From NCBI RefSeq assembly GCF_014489575.1, contig NZ_CP060789.1, positions 2,108,001-2,172,000 of the forward strand: a DNA stretch of 64,000 nt, read 5' to 3'. The notes beneath the pieces were generated by a model that made no database searches, was not told where the DNA came from, and saw nothing but the letters and a program-made list of their open reading frames with translations. The translations under genes and the position numbers were made by a program. How positions within the stretch are numbered: position 1 is the stretch's first letter; the number at the start of each line of letters is the position of its first letter. This stretch comes from Tessaracoccus defluvii. Its GTDB lineage: Bacteria > Actinomycetota > Actinomycetes > Propionibacteriales > Propionibacteriaceae. Of this stretch, positions 35,393 to 45,380 are shown piece after piece.

Positions 35393-37390
35393 ATGACACG
35401 GTTCGCCAAGTGGTTCACGAAGAACCCCGTCCCGACCGTCTCCGGCGCGCTCATCCTGCTGTCGTTCGCGGTCGGTCGGATCGCAGGCGGGGCGGCGGAC
35501 CTGACCCTCACGCCCCGCTGGTGGCTCGACGCCGGCGAACACGCCACAGACGCCGGCACGTTCACCATCAGCGGGGCGCTGATGATCGCGGCCGCGCTGG
35601 TCGCCGGGTACGGGATCGTCGTGAAGGCGGCCCGGGCGCTCGCCGTCCGGACCGTCGGGATCGACCTGCTCGTCTCGGTGGCCGCCATCGGCGCCATCGT
35701 GATCGGCAACTTCTGGGAGGCCGCGGCGGTGACGTTCCTGTTCGCCGTCGGACACGCCCTCGAGGCCGCCACCCTCAACAAGACACGTTCGGCGCTGGCC
35801 GCGCTGGTCGCCGTCGCCCCCGATTCGGCCGTCGTCCTCCGCGACGGCGAACAGGTCGAGATCCCCGCCGGCCAGGTCCGGATGGGCGAGACCGTGCTCG
35901 TCAAGAACGGGGCCAAGGTGCCGGTCGACGGCGACGTCGTCGGCGGGACCGGCGCCATCGACGAGGCCTCCATCACCGGCGAGTCGATCCCCGTCGAGAA
36001 GTCCGACGGCGACCGCGTGTTCGCCGGCACGGTCTCACGCGGCGGCTTCCTGCAGGTGCGGGCCACCGGCGTCGGGGCCGACACCACGCTCGCGCGGATC
36101 ATCCACCGCGTCGAGGAGGCGCAGGACGCGAAGGCCCGCACGCAGGCGTTCATCGACCGGTTCTCCCGCTGGTACACGCCGGGCGTGATGGCGCTGGCGC
36201 TGGTCGCCGGGCTGATCTCCGGCGACATCGTCCTCGCCCTGACGCTGCTCGTCATCGGCTGCCCCGGCGCGCTCGTCATCTCGATCCCCGTGGCGATCGT
36301 CGCCGGCATCGGCCGCGCCGCCCGCTACGGGATCCTGATCAAGGGCGGCGAGTTCCTGGAGACGTCGGCCAAGATCACCGCCGTCGCCCTCGACAAGACG
36401 GGCACGCTGACGGAGGGCAGGCCCGAACTGACCGACATCGTCGTCCTCGACCCCGCGCACACCCGGACGGATGTGCTGCGCTGGGCAGCGGCCGCCGAGG
36501 CTGGCTCCGAGCACCCCCTCGCGCGCCCCATCCTCGAGACGGCCGCCGCCCACGGCGTCGCACCGCGCGGCATCCCTGCCGAAGTTCTCCCCGTACCCGG
36601 CAAGGGGATCGTCGCGACGGTCGACGGGGCGGTCGTGCTGGTCGGCAATCCCCCGCTGCTCGACCAGCACGGCCTGCCCGCCGACGCCGTCGAACGCGCC
36701 GCCGGGGCCGCCGCCGAGTTGGCCGCAGCCGGCCGCACGCCGATGATCGTCGCGGTCGACGGCGCGGTGATCGGCGTGGTCGCCGTCGCCGACCGGATCC
36801 GGACCGACGCCCGCGAGATGGTGACGCGCCTGCATGCGGCCGGCGTGAAGCGGGTGGTCATGCTGACCGGCGACGCCCGACCGGTCGCCGACGCCGTCTC
36901 CGCGGCGACGGGCATTGACGAGGTGCACGCGTCGCTCCTGCCCGAGGACAAGCTCGACGTCGTCGCCGATCTACAGCGCCGCGGCCACGTCGTGGCGATG
37001 GTGGGCGACGGCGTCAACGACGCCCCGGCCCTTGCCACGGCCGATATCGGCGTGGCGATGGGCGCGGCCGGCTCGGCGGTCGCCGTCGAGACCGCGGACA
37101 TCGCGCTGATGGGCGACAACCTGCTCCGGCTGCCGGAGGCGATCGGCCTGGCGCGGCGGACGACGCGGGTGATGCGTCAGAACATCACGATCGCGCTGGT
37201 GACCGTGGCACTGCTGCTGGCGGGCGTGTTCGCGGGTGGCGTGACGATGTCGCTGGGGATGCTGGTGCACGAGGCGTCGGTGCTGATCGTGATCGTCAAC
37301 GGGATGCGCCTGCTGCGGGGCGCGGCGGCGGGGCCGCGGGCGACCGCAGTCGCGGAGTCTCCTCAGCCGGCCGAAGCCGCCGCCGTCTGA
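35393..37390 (+). CDS. Heavy-metal P-type ATPase with unusual CPG metal motif
   Basis: This 665-residue P1B-type ATPase shows the TGESIPV actuator motif, the phosphorylation site DKTGTLTEG, SEHPLARPI, and VGDGVNDAPAL. The transmembrane metal motif is CPG (VIGCPGALVISIPVAIVAGI) rather than CPC, CPH or SPC, so the transported ion cannot be assigned by rule. There is no N-terminal HMA domain; the upstream copZ-like protein may supply that function. The ATG at 35393 has AGAAAGG upstream. It is followed by a strong terminator. Control by the divergent Crp/Fnr protein is inferred from the box upstream of copZ. Confidence 0.87.
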   Translation: MTRFAKWFTKNPVPTVSGALILLSFAVGRIAGGAADLTLTPRWWLDAGEHATDAGTFTISGALMIAAALVAGYGIVVKAARALAVRTVGIDLLVSVAAIGAIVIGNFWEAAAVTFLFAVGHALEAATLNKTRSALAALVAVAPDSAVVLRDGEQVEIPAGQVRMGETVLVKNGAKVPVDGDVVGGTGAIDEASITGESIPVEKSDGDRVFAGTVSRGGFLQVRATGVGADTTLARIIHRVEEAQDAKARTQAFIDRFSRWYTPGVMALALVAGLISGDIVLALTLLVIGCPGALVISIPVAIVAGIGRAARYGILIKGGEFLETSAKITAVALDKTGTLTEGRPELTDIVVLDPAHTRTDVLRWAAAAEAGSEHPLARPILETAAAHGVAPRGIPAEVLPVPGKGIVATVDGAVVLVGNPPLLDQHGLPADAVERAAGAAAELAAAGRTPMIVAVDGAVIGVVAVADRIRTDAREMVTRLHAAGVKRVVMLTGDARPVADAVSAATGIDEVHASLLPEDKLDVVADLQRRGHVVAMVGDGVNDAPALATADIGVAMGAAGSAVAVETADIALMGDNLLRLPEAIGLARRTTRVMRQNITIALVTVALLLAGVFAGGVTMSLGMLVHEASVLIVIVNGMRLLRGAAAGPRATAVAESPQPAEAAAV

Positions 37391-37439
37391 GCGGCCACTG
37401 GCCTCAGCAGTCGACGTCGAGAGCGCGGCGCAGAAAGGT

Positions 37440-37480
37440 GCCCGTCGCCGGGAGGGTCCGTATTCCTCCCGGCGGCGGGC
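37440..37480 (+). terminator. Long hairpin terminator after the P-type ATPase
   Basis: CGCCGGGAGG (37446-37455) and CCTCCCGGCG (37465-37474) form a perfect ten-base stem with a nine-base loop. It extends through a T-G wobble to GCCCG/CGGGC on the outside. Confidence 0.8.
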
Positions 37481-37482
37481 AT

Positions 37483-37494
37483 TGAAACGTTTCT
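37483..37494 (+). promoter_or_regulatory. LacI-family operator-like palindrome
   Basis: TGAAACGTTTCT contains the perfect palindrome GAAACGTTTC, typical of LacI-family sugar regulators. It lies about 250 bases before the pectinase start. No lacI gene is in the window. Confidence 0.5.
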
Positions 37495-37609
37495 CGGGCA
37501 CCGTAGAACACTTTCAGCCCCGACGCAAGGAGCAATCCACCATCGGCCGGAAATCTGGGAAAGGGCTTGCCCATGACCCGGCTCCGTGCGAGACTTCCAC
37601 CAACCGCCC

Positions 37610-37629
37610 GACGGAATGCGCTTTCCGTC
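37610..37629 (+). promoter_or_regulatory. Inverted repeat in the pectinase upstream region
   Basis: GACGGAA, six bases, TTCCGTC: a perfect seven-base dyad 110 bases upstream of the GTG start. It may be a second operator or a leader-RNA hairpin. The rest of 37495-37740 shows no supported gene. Confidence 0.35.
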
Positions 37630-37740
37630 AAGCGGTGCTGGACGGGGCCGAGTCCGTACGAGCCCCTACACATGCGAAGTGGTTCCCGCGCCGTAGCGGG
37701 GGCCGTCGCTCCTTTGCCGATGCAGACAGAAGGAGAACCC

Positions 37741-40700
37741 GTGTCCGACCCGTCCGCGCGCTTCCAGCGCGCAGCCTCACCCCAGGCGCCACCGGCGCCA
37801 CCCCACCGCCCCTTCGTGAGACGCGCCGTCGCCACCGCCGCGACCGCCGCCCTGTTCGGCACGATGATGTCCGTCTCCCCCGCCGCAGCCGATCCCATCC
37901 AGGCCAATGACGACGGCGCCTACCTGTTCGACTTCGGCACCGCGACCAGTCCCGTCGCCGACGGCTACACCCCGGTCCATCCCGGCACCGCGTACACCGC
38001 CGAGCAGGGCTACGGACTCGCGTCCGGCACCCCGACATCGCGCGACCGCACCGGCAGCACCACCCCCGCCGATCCCCTGGCCAACGACTGGGTCGGCGGC
38101 GGCACGTGGGAGTTCCTGGTCGACCTGCCCAACGGCGCCTACGACGTGACCGTCTCCAGCGGCGACCAGCTGGCCGGGACGTCCACCGTCAACACCGAGG
38201 TCACCCTCGAGGGAGTCTCCGCGGGACGGATCTCGGCCCGCCAGGCCGTCACCGTCCAGACCTACCGCACCGTCGTCGAGGACGGCCAGCTGTCGGCCAC
38301 GTTCTCCGGCACCGGCGTCGCGGGCCTGGTCAACGGGCTCGCCATCGCGCCGCTGACACCGGCCGCCCCGGCCGACGTGACCGTCAGCCGCGTCGCCTGG
38401 AACGCCGTCGAACTCACCTGGGGCACCGTCGCCGAGGCAGCCACGTACTCCGTGCTGCGCGCCGACGTCGACGCCGCCGGCACCACCGGCGCCTTCAGCC
38501 CGCTCACCGACGGCCTCACGGGCACCTCGTTCGTCGACGAGACGGTGGCCGTCGGCGGGTCCTACGCCTACGCCGTCACCGCGGTCAGCGCCTACGACCG
38601 CCCGTCCGCCCCCAGCGCCGAGGCCCGCTCCGGCGAGATCCCGGCCCTGGCCGCGCCCGCCGCCCCGGCCGATCTCGCCGTGGCCGCCGTCACGGCGCAG
38701 GGCGTCGCGCTCACCTGGTCGGCCGTCGCCAACACCGACGACTACCTCGTCGAGCGGGCCGCTGCGGGCAGCAACGCCTTCCAGAGCGTCGCCACCGTCG
38801 CCACGCCCGGCCACACCGACACCGTCGACACCTCGCAGGCGTGGACCTACCGCGTCACGGCCCGCAACGCCGCAGGCGAGGCCGCCGCGACGGTCGTCTC
38901 GGCCGTCTACACCACCCCCGTGCCGCTGCCCGACGGCGACGTCATCACCTTCGACTTCGGCCCCGGCCAGCTCGCCGACGGCGCGCTGCCGGTGACCGCC
39001 GCCACCGGGTTCAACGCCGAGTGGGGCTACGGCTTCACCACCGCCCCGACGGCGGCCCCCGCCGACGTCGATCGCGGCACCGGCGACGCCCTGCGCAGCG
39101 ACTTCGTCGCCGTCGCCGGGTCGCAGTTCGCCGTCCAGTTGGGCGCGGGCGACTACTCGGTGCGCCTGATCGCCGGCGACGAGCAGGCCGCCACGACCAC
39201 CACCCTCACCGCGGAGGGCATCGCGAAGGTGCTCGCCAACCCGCAGGCGGCCGGCTCGTACCTCGACATGTCGTTCACGATCGCGCTGGTCGACGGCGCG
39301 CTCACGCTCGACTTCGCCGGTGACGCCGCCGCCCTCAACGGGCTCACCATCACCCGGCTCCCGGAGCGGGTCGCCGGTGCGTTGACCACCGTCTACATGA
39401 CGGGTGACTCGACGGTGCAGACCTACGACGCGACGGCATACGCGCCGCAGGCCGGCTGGGGCCAGATGTTGGAGCGGTTCTTCGACGACGACATCGCCTT
39501 CGCCAACCACGCCATCGGCGGCCGCTCGTCGAAGAACTTCATCACGCAGGGCCGCCTCGACGAGGTGCTGCGGGCGATCCGCCCCGGCGACTACCTGTTC
39601 GTGCAGTTCGGCCACAACGACGCCACGCAGGGGGTCGACGACCGCTACGCCAGCCCCGCAGACTACAAGGAGTACCTGCGCACCTATGTGCAGGGCGCCC
39701 GCCAGCGCGGAGCGACGCCGGTGCTTGTCACGCCCGTGTCGCGGCGCAGCTTCGACGCGGCCACCGGCCTGTTCAACGTCAGCTTCCCCGAGTATGTGGC
39801 GAAGATGATCGAGCTGGCCGACGAGGAGGACGTGCTGCTGGTCGACCTGTCGGCCTCCAGCCGCGCCTACCTCAACGAGATCGGCCCGGAGGCCGCCAAG
39901 GCGGTGTTCCTGCACGTCGATCCGGGGATCTTCCCGAACCGGCCCAGCGGCACCGTCGACGACACGCACTTCCAGGAGTACGGCGCCATCCAGATGGCCC
40001 GCCTGATCGCGCAGGACGTCGCCGAGCTCGACGACCCGCTGGCCGAGGAGGTCGCCGACATCACGCCCCCGGCCGAGGTGCCGGTCGCGCCGCAGAACGT
40101 GGTCGCGGGCGCCATCTCCAACGGTGGGGCGACGCTGCAGTGGGATCCCTCCCCCACCGCCGACATCTACAAGATCTACCGTCAGGCCGTCGCCGATCCC
40201 GATACCGGGTGGGCGCTGGTCGGCATGGTGACGCAGACCTCCTCCATCGTGCAGGGGCTCGCCGAGGGCACCGCCTACCGGTACCGCGTCGTGGCCGTCA
40301 ACGGCCGTGGCGAGTCGGAGGCGTCCGCAGTGGTGACCTTCACCACCAAGGAGGCCAAGTACAAGTTCGACATGCAGCTGGCGGGCAACCCGATCATGGC
40401 CGGCTACACCGAGGTGACGCCCGACCTGGGCTACACCGCGGAGCGCGGATTCGGCTGGGCGACCCCGCTCGCCGCGAACGCCGGCCGCGACCGTGGAGCC
40501 GCCGACGGCGCCACCGACCTGTCGCGTGACTTCGTCCTGCCGGGCGACGCGTCGACGTTCTCGCTGGACGTGCCCAACGGCACCTACTCCGTCAAGACGT
40601 ACTCGGGTGACTGGATCGGTTCGACCCGCACCAGCTTCCGCGTCGAGGGCAAGGAGGCCGGCACCGGCAACGCCGGCCGTGGCGCCGTCAACGACACGCT

Positions 40701-43700
40701 GCGTGGCCCGTTCCTCGTCACCGATGGGCAGCTGAACGTCGAGGCGTACGGCGCCGCGGCAGGCACCCGCTTCAACGGCCTCGAGGTCACCCCGATCCTG
40801 CTCGGCCCCACCGGGCTCGAGCTGGTCGACGTCAACACCGACGCGGCTGCGCCGAGCGTGTCGCTGAGGTGGGACGACGAGGCCGGCCTCACCTGGCACG
40901 TGTACCGGAAGTCGCCGTTCGAGGCGAAGCCGGTGCTGATCGCCGCCATCGACGCACCCGCGTTCGTCGACGCGTCGGCCCGCCCGGGCCTCGACTACGA
41001 GTACCACGTCACCGCCGTCGACCAGACCGACCTGGAGTCGGTGCCGTCGGGCACCGTCACCGTCTCGTTCGTCGACGAGGACGCCACCGCCCCGTCCGCC
41101 CCCACGGGCCTGACGGTGGAGGCGCTCGAGGCGCGGATGATCGAGTTCTCCTGGTCGTCGACGCTGGACACCCTCTACTACCTGGTGTTCCGCTCCGAGA
41201 AGGCCGGCCAGCAGGGCGAGCTCATCGGCATCGCGCCGACGAACCGCTTCGTCGACACCGATGTGCTGACGACGATCCCGTACTTCTACACGGTGGTCGG
41301 CGTGAACGCCGGCGGCGCGGGCGCGCCGTCGGAGCAGCTCGAGACGGAGGCCCCGACCGTGCTGCAGCGCCAGGCCGAGTACCTCGACCGGGCCCCGCAT
41401 GCGATGGCCACCGACGACGGCAACCTCGTCACCTGGCGTCTGCTGGGCACCGACCCGGCGTCGGTCGGGTTCCACGTCTACCGTGACGGCAAGCGCATCA
41501 CCGACGAGCCGGTCACCGGGTCGACGAACCTGCTCGATGCCGACGGCGACGTCGACTCGACGTACTTCGTCACGAAGGTGCTGAGCGACGTCGAGACCAC
41601 CGAGACCGAGCCGTTCGGCGTGCAGAGCAGCGCGTACCTGTCGCTGCCGCTGCAGAAGCCGGCCGACGCGTACACGAAGGACGGGCAGCCGTACAGCTAC
41701 TCGGCCAACGACGTCTCCGTCGGCGATGTCGACGGCGACGGCCAGTACGAGTACTTCGTCAAGTGGTACCCGTCGAACGCGAAGGACAACTCGCAGTCCG
41801 GCTACACCGGCAACGTCTACATCGACGCCTACCGGCTCGACGGGACGCGCCTGTGGCGGGTCGACCTGGGCGTCAACGTCCGGGCCGGCGCGCACTACAC
41901 CCATCACATGGTCTACGACTTCGACGGCGACGGTTCGGCGGAGATGATCGTCAAGACCGGCGACGGGACCATCGACGGTGTCGGGCAGCCGATCGGGAAG
42001 GCGTCCGCCGACCATCGCAACAGCTCCGGCTACGTGTTGACCGGGCCCGAGTACCTGACCGTCTTCGACGGCAGGACGGGGCGGGCGATCGACACGATCG
42101 ACTACAACCCGTCCCGCGGTGACGTCGGCGCCTGGGGCGACGCGTACGGCAACCGGGTCGACCGGTTCCTCGCCGGCGTGGCGTACCTCGACGGCGAGAC
42201 CCCGAGCGCGATCTTCAGCCGCGGGTACTACACGCGCGCCGTCGTCGCCACCTACGACTTCGATGGTTCGAAGCTGATCGAACGTTGGGTGGCCGACTCG
42301 AACGACGAGGGGCTCGAGGCGCTGTACGGCGAGGGCTACCACTCGTTGTCGGTGGCCGACGTCGACGGTGACAGCAAGGACGAGGTGATCTTCGGATCGG
42401 CCACGATCGACGACGACGGCTCGCTGCTGTACGCCACCGGCCTGGGCCATGGCGATGCGCTGCACGTGTCCGACTTCGACCCGAGCCGTCCCGGCCTGGA
42501 GGTGTTCGCCTCGCACGAGACGATGGGCGCCTCCGGCAACCGGGGCGCCACGTTCCGCGACGCCGACACCGGGGAGGTCCTCTGGGGCATTCCGGCGCAG
42601 GTGGACACCGGCCGTGGCGCCGCCGGCGACATCGACCCGCGTTACGCGGGGCCGAGGGCTGGGCCATCGGCGGCGACGCCGCGTGGAACTCCCGCGTCGG
42701 CTACCTGATGTCTGCCGACGGCCAGCGCATCGGGGAGAAGATCCCGGCGGCGAACTTCCTCGCCTGGTTCGACGGCGACGCGCTGCGGGAGATCGTCGAC
42801 CACTCGTTCGACTCGGACGCCTACTGGGGCTACCCGACGGTGTCCAAGTGGAACTGGGAGACCGGCACCGAGGAGGTCATCCTGGCCGACGAGGGTGCCC
42901 GGTCGAACAACGGCACGAAGGGCACGCCCAACGTGCAGGCCGACCTGTTCGGCGACTGGCGCGAGGAGCTGGCGTACCGTTCGGCCGATTCGTCCGAGCT
43001 GCGCATCTACTCCACCACCGACGAGACCGATCTGCGGATCCCGACGCTCATGCACGACACCCAGTACCGGGTGGCCGTGGCGTGGCAGAACACCGGCTAC
43101 AACCAGCCGCCGCACCCGTCGTTCTTCATCGGTGAGGGCATGGATCCCGCTCCCCTGCCGCAGATCGCGGTGACCGGGGCGCCGTCCGGCGAGGGTGACA
43201 CGACGGCGCCGGTGGTGACCGGGGTTCCGGCCGACGGCACGCTGCTGGCGTCGACCGGCGCGTTCACCGTCGATGTGACGGCGACCGACGACGAGTCCGG
43301 GGTGCGCAGCCTCGACATCGCCTTCGACGGCCGTCCCGTCGCCAACGGCGAGACCATCGCCCTGGCCGACCTGGTCGGGACGCACACGTTCACCGTCAGG
43401 GCCGTCAACCACGACGGCCTGGTGACGGCGGTGTCGGTGCAGCTGCTGGTGTTCGACGACGAGGGCGCGACCAGGGCCCCCGGCCGCGGCACCCTGTCGA
43501 GCGATTCGGGCTGGGACAACGGGCTGCACGATGGCACGTTCACCATCTCGATGAACCTGTGGCACGGCGTCAACGGGTCGGTGTTCCGGCTCTACGAGAA
43601 CGGCACGCTGATCTCGACGAAGCTGCTGGAGGCGAACTCGCCGAAGGCGCAGCTGACGACGGTCGACATCGCCGGCCGCGCCAACGGCACCTACGTCTAC

Positions 43701-44048
43701 ACGGGCGAACTGGTCAACGCCGCGGGCGTGACGAAGACGACGTCGACGACGGTGAAGGTGAGCAACGCGGCCCCGGCGGCGCCGGTGGTGTCGCACGACA
43801 ACTGGGACAAGGACGGCAACTTCATCGTGACGGCCAACATGTGGTGGGGCACGAACGCCACCACGTACCGGCTGTACGAGAACGGGGTGCTGATCGACGA
43901 GCAGCCGCTCGTGGCTGCCACGCCGAACGCACAGAAGGCGAGCACGGCCATCGCGGGTAGGGCGTCGGGCACGTACGTGTACGTGGCTGAGTTCTCGAAC
44001 GCGGCGGGTGCGACGTCATCGCAGGGGGTGAAGGTGACGGTGAAGTAG
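37741..44048 (+). CDS. Giant secreted pectinase: rhamnogalacturonan acetylesterase (CE12-like) plus PL11 lyase (one-base frameshift)
   Basis: Repaired, this is a 2102-residue exported protein. The GTG at 37741 follows AGAAGGAG and opens a signal peptide ending in SPAAA. Three related beta-sandwich modules begin YLFDFGT (about residue 57), ITFDFGP (400) and YKFDMQL (877). FN3 domains lie at about 205-395, 780-870 and 1020-1205. A GDSL esterase (about 549-750) has YMTGDSTVQTY, FVQFGHNDATQ and the Asp-His pair in DDTHF. A PL11 rhamnogalacturonan lyase domain (about 1207-1800) contains SVGDVDGDGQYEYFVKW and HHMVYDFDGDG. An Ig-like domain and two C-terminal repeats (LWHGVNGSVFRLYENG, MWWGTNATTYRLYENG) follow. 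One G is missing at 42648-42651. It would deacetylate and cut rhamnogalacturonan I outside the cell. Confidence 0.9.
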
Positions 44049-44061
44049 TAGGTGGAAGGTT

Positions 44062-44097
44062 GATGGCCCGGTGCGCTGAGAGGCGCGCCGGGCCATC
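44062..44097 (+). terminator. Strong hairpin terminator after the pectinase
   Basis: GATGGCCCGG (44062-44071) pairs perfectly with CCGGGCCATC (44088-44097). Inner GCGC/GCGC pairs extend the stem to about 15 bp around a six-base loop. Confidence 0.85.
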
Positions 44098-44193
44098 GGC
44101 GTCTGGGTAGGTGCCTGACTAGCGTTCCGCACGAGGCTTGCTGGGGTATAGGAGGTCGCACCCAAAGGGTGGACGACCTGCGATGATCAAACC

Positions 44194-45144
44194 ATGACCA
44201 CACGCCGACGCGCTTCGCCAAGATACTGGGATGCCGGGCTACTCAAGCGCGGTGAGACATGGCACCACATTCGCGGCCTGCGAGCGTTGAGACCACCGCT
44301 AGTGACGGATGAGCGTGCACCGCTCTTCGGCGCAGCGCTGGAGCAGGCTGAGCAACAGTTCCGAGCGGCTGAGGGCGTCCCGTACGTCTCACGGCCGCTC
44401 AATCTGTTCTACGGCCTATCGCAAGCTGGTCGCGCCGTGGCAGCTGCTCGAACACCCGAAGGTGAGCAGTTCACGTTGGCCGGGCACGGGATCCGCCAGA
44501 TCCGCGAGGATCCCAACAATGTCAACCCGAGCAACTTCCCCGACTTCCGCGCGAAGGACCAGCCCCGAGGTGCGTTCGTCCGCCTGGCCGAGGTTCTCGA
44601 CTCAGCGTCCCTTCCGGAGGGCGGGACCATGGCAGAGCTGTGGCGCGGGCTCTACGAGCCGGTGCTGCACTACCCACTGATCGTCGATGATTCACCATGC
44701 ATGATTGACGTGATGACGGAGCATCCGCCTGGGTCAGGGTTCGTCTACACGGCAAATATCAAGTACGAGGCCAGCGAGCTGGAGAACCTCAAGGCCGCAT
44801 ACCCGGATATCGCATTGGCTGCCGAAGTTCGACCATGTCGGACCATGCGTCATAACGACGGCAGCGAACTCCTGGCGCTCAATCCGGGCATTCCCCTACG
44901 CAGGTACCGCAACACTCCAGTTCTGATGCCGTCGATCGGCGGCCAGGCGAAGACGATGCACCCGCTCCTCGTCTGGTGGGCGATCTTGCACTCGTTATCC
45001 ATGCTCGCCCGATATCAGCCGGTCGAGTGGACGGCCCTGCTCAAGATCGACCAGTCGCCCGTAGCCAACGCCATCGAGTACTTGCTTGACGTTGCTCTCG
45101 ACTCAGTTCCCGAGGTCCTGTACGACACGCTGCGCGGGCTCTAG
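44194..45144 (+). CDS. YaaC-like protein
   Basis: This 316-residue soluble protein resembles the YaaC family. A conserved N-terminal stretch VSRPLNLFYGLSQAGRAVAAA precedes a Gly-His region (LAGHGIRQI). A C-terminal helical part follows (MHPLLVWWAILHSLSMLARY), with WTALLKIDQSPVANAIEYLL at the end. The biochemical role of the family is unknown. Its codons and lower GC differ somewhat from the flanking genes, which could indicate later acquisition. It ends 236 bases from the far (old) end of the CRISPR array. I see no evidence that it belongs to the CRISPR system. Confidence 0.65.
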   Translation: MTTRRRASPRYWDAGLLKRGETWHHIRGLRALRPPLVTDERAPLFGAALEQAEQQFRAAEGVPYVSRPLNLFYGLSQAGRAVAAARTPEGEQFTLAGHGIRQIREDPNNVNPSNFPDFRAKDQPRGAFVRLAEVLDSASLPEGGTMAELWRGLYEPVLHYPLIVDDSPCMIDVMTEHPPGSGFVYTANIKYEASELENLKAAYPDIALAAEVRPCRTMRHNDGSELLALNPGIPLRRYRNTPVLMPSIGGQAKTMHPLLVWWAILHSLSMLARYQPVEWTALLKIDQSPVANAIEYLLDVALDSVPEVLYDTLRGL

Positions 45145-45380
45145 CGCAGGCGCATGGTAGGTGGGTGGCGGGACTGGCGGCAGGCGAGGGAGTCGCGCTG
45201 AGGTTCAGATCGTCAGTCTGGGGCCATACGGTACTTCTCGGAATCCCTCCGGCTCCGGAGACCACTCGCACCGCAGCAGGGAGATGCTCCCCTCTCAGCG
45301 GCTCAGGACCTTTGAGCGATCAGCGGCCTGTCAAGACCTCCTCGCAGTCAGACCGCGATGCCGTTCACGACGCTCCACTG
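45145..45380. other. Gene-free stretch at the trailer end of the CRISPR array
   Basis: These 236 bases hold no supported gene, no clear hairpin and no further repeat copy. They mark the boundary between the YaaC-like gene and the oldest, degenerate CRISPR repeat. Confidence 0.6.

Noticed and set aside
37777..42516. A 1579-residue open frame opposite the pectinase
   Set aside because: It is the high-GC antisense shadow of the coding strand, with no family motifs and an implausible Arg/Gly/Val composition.
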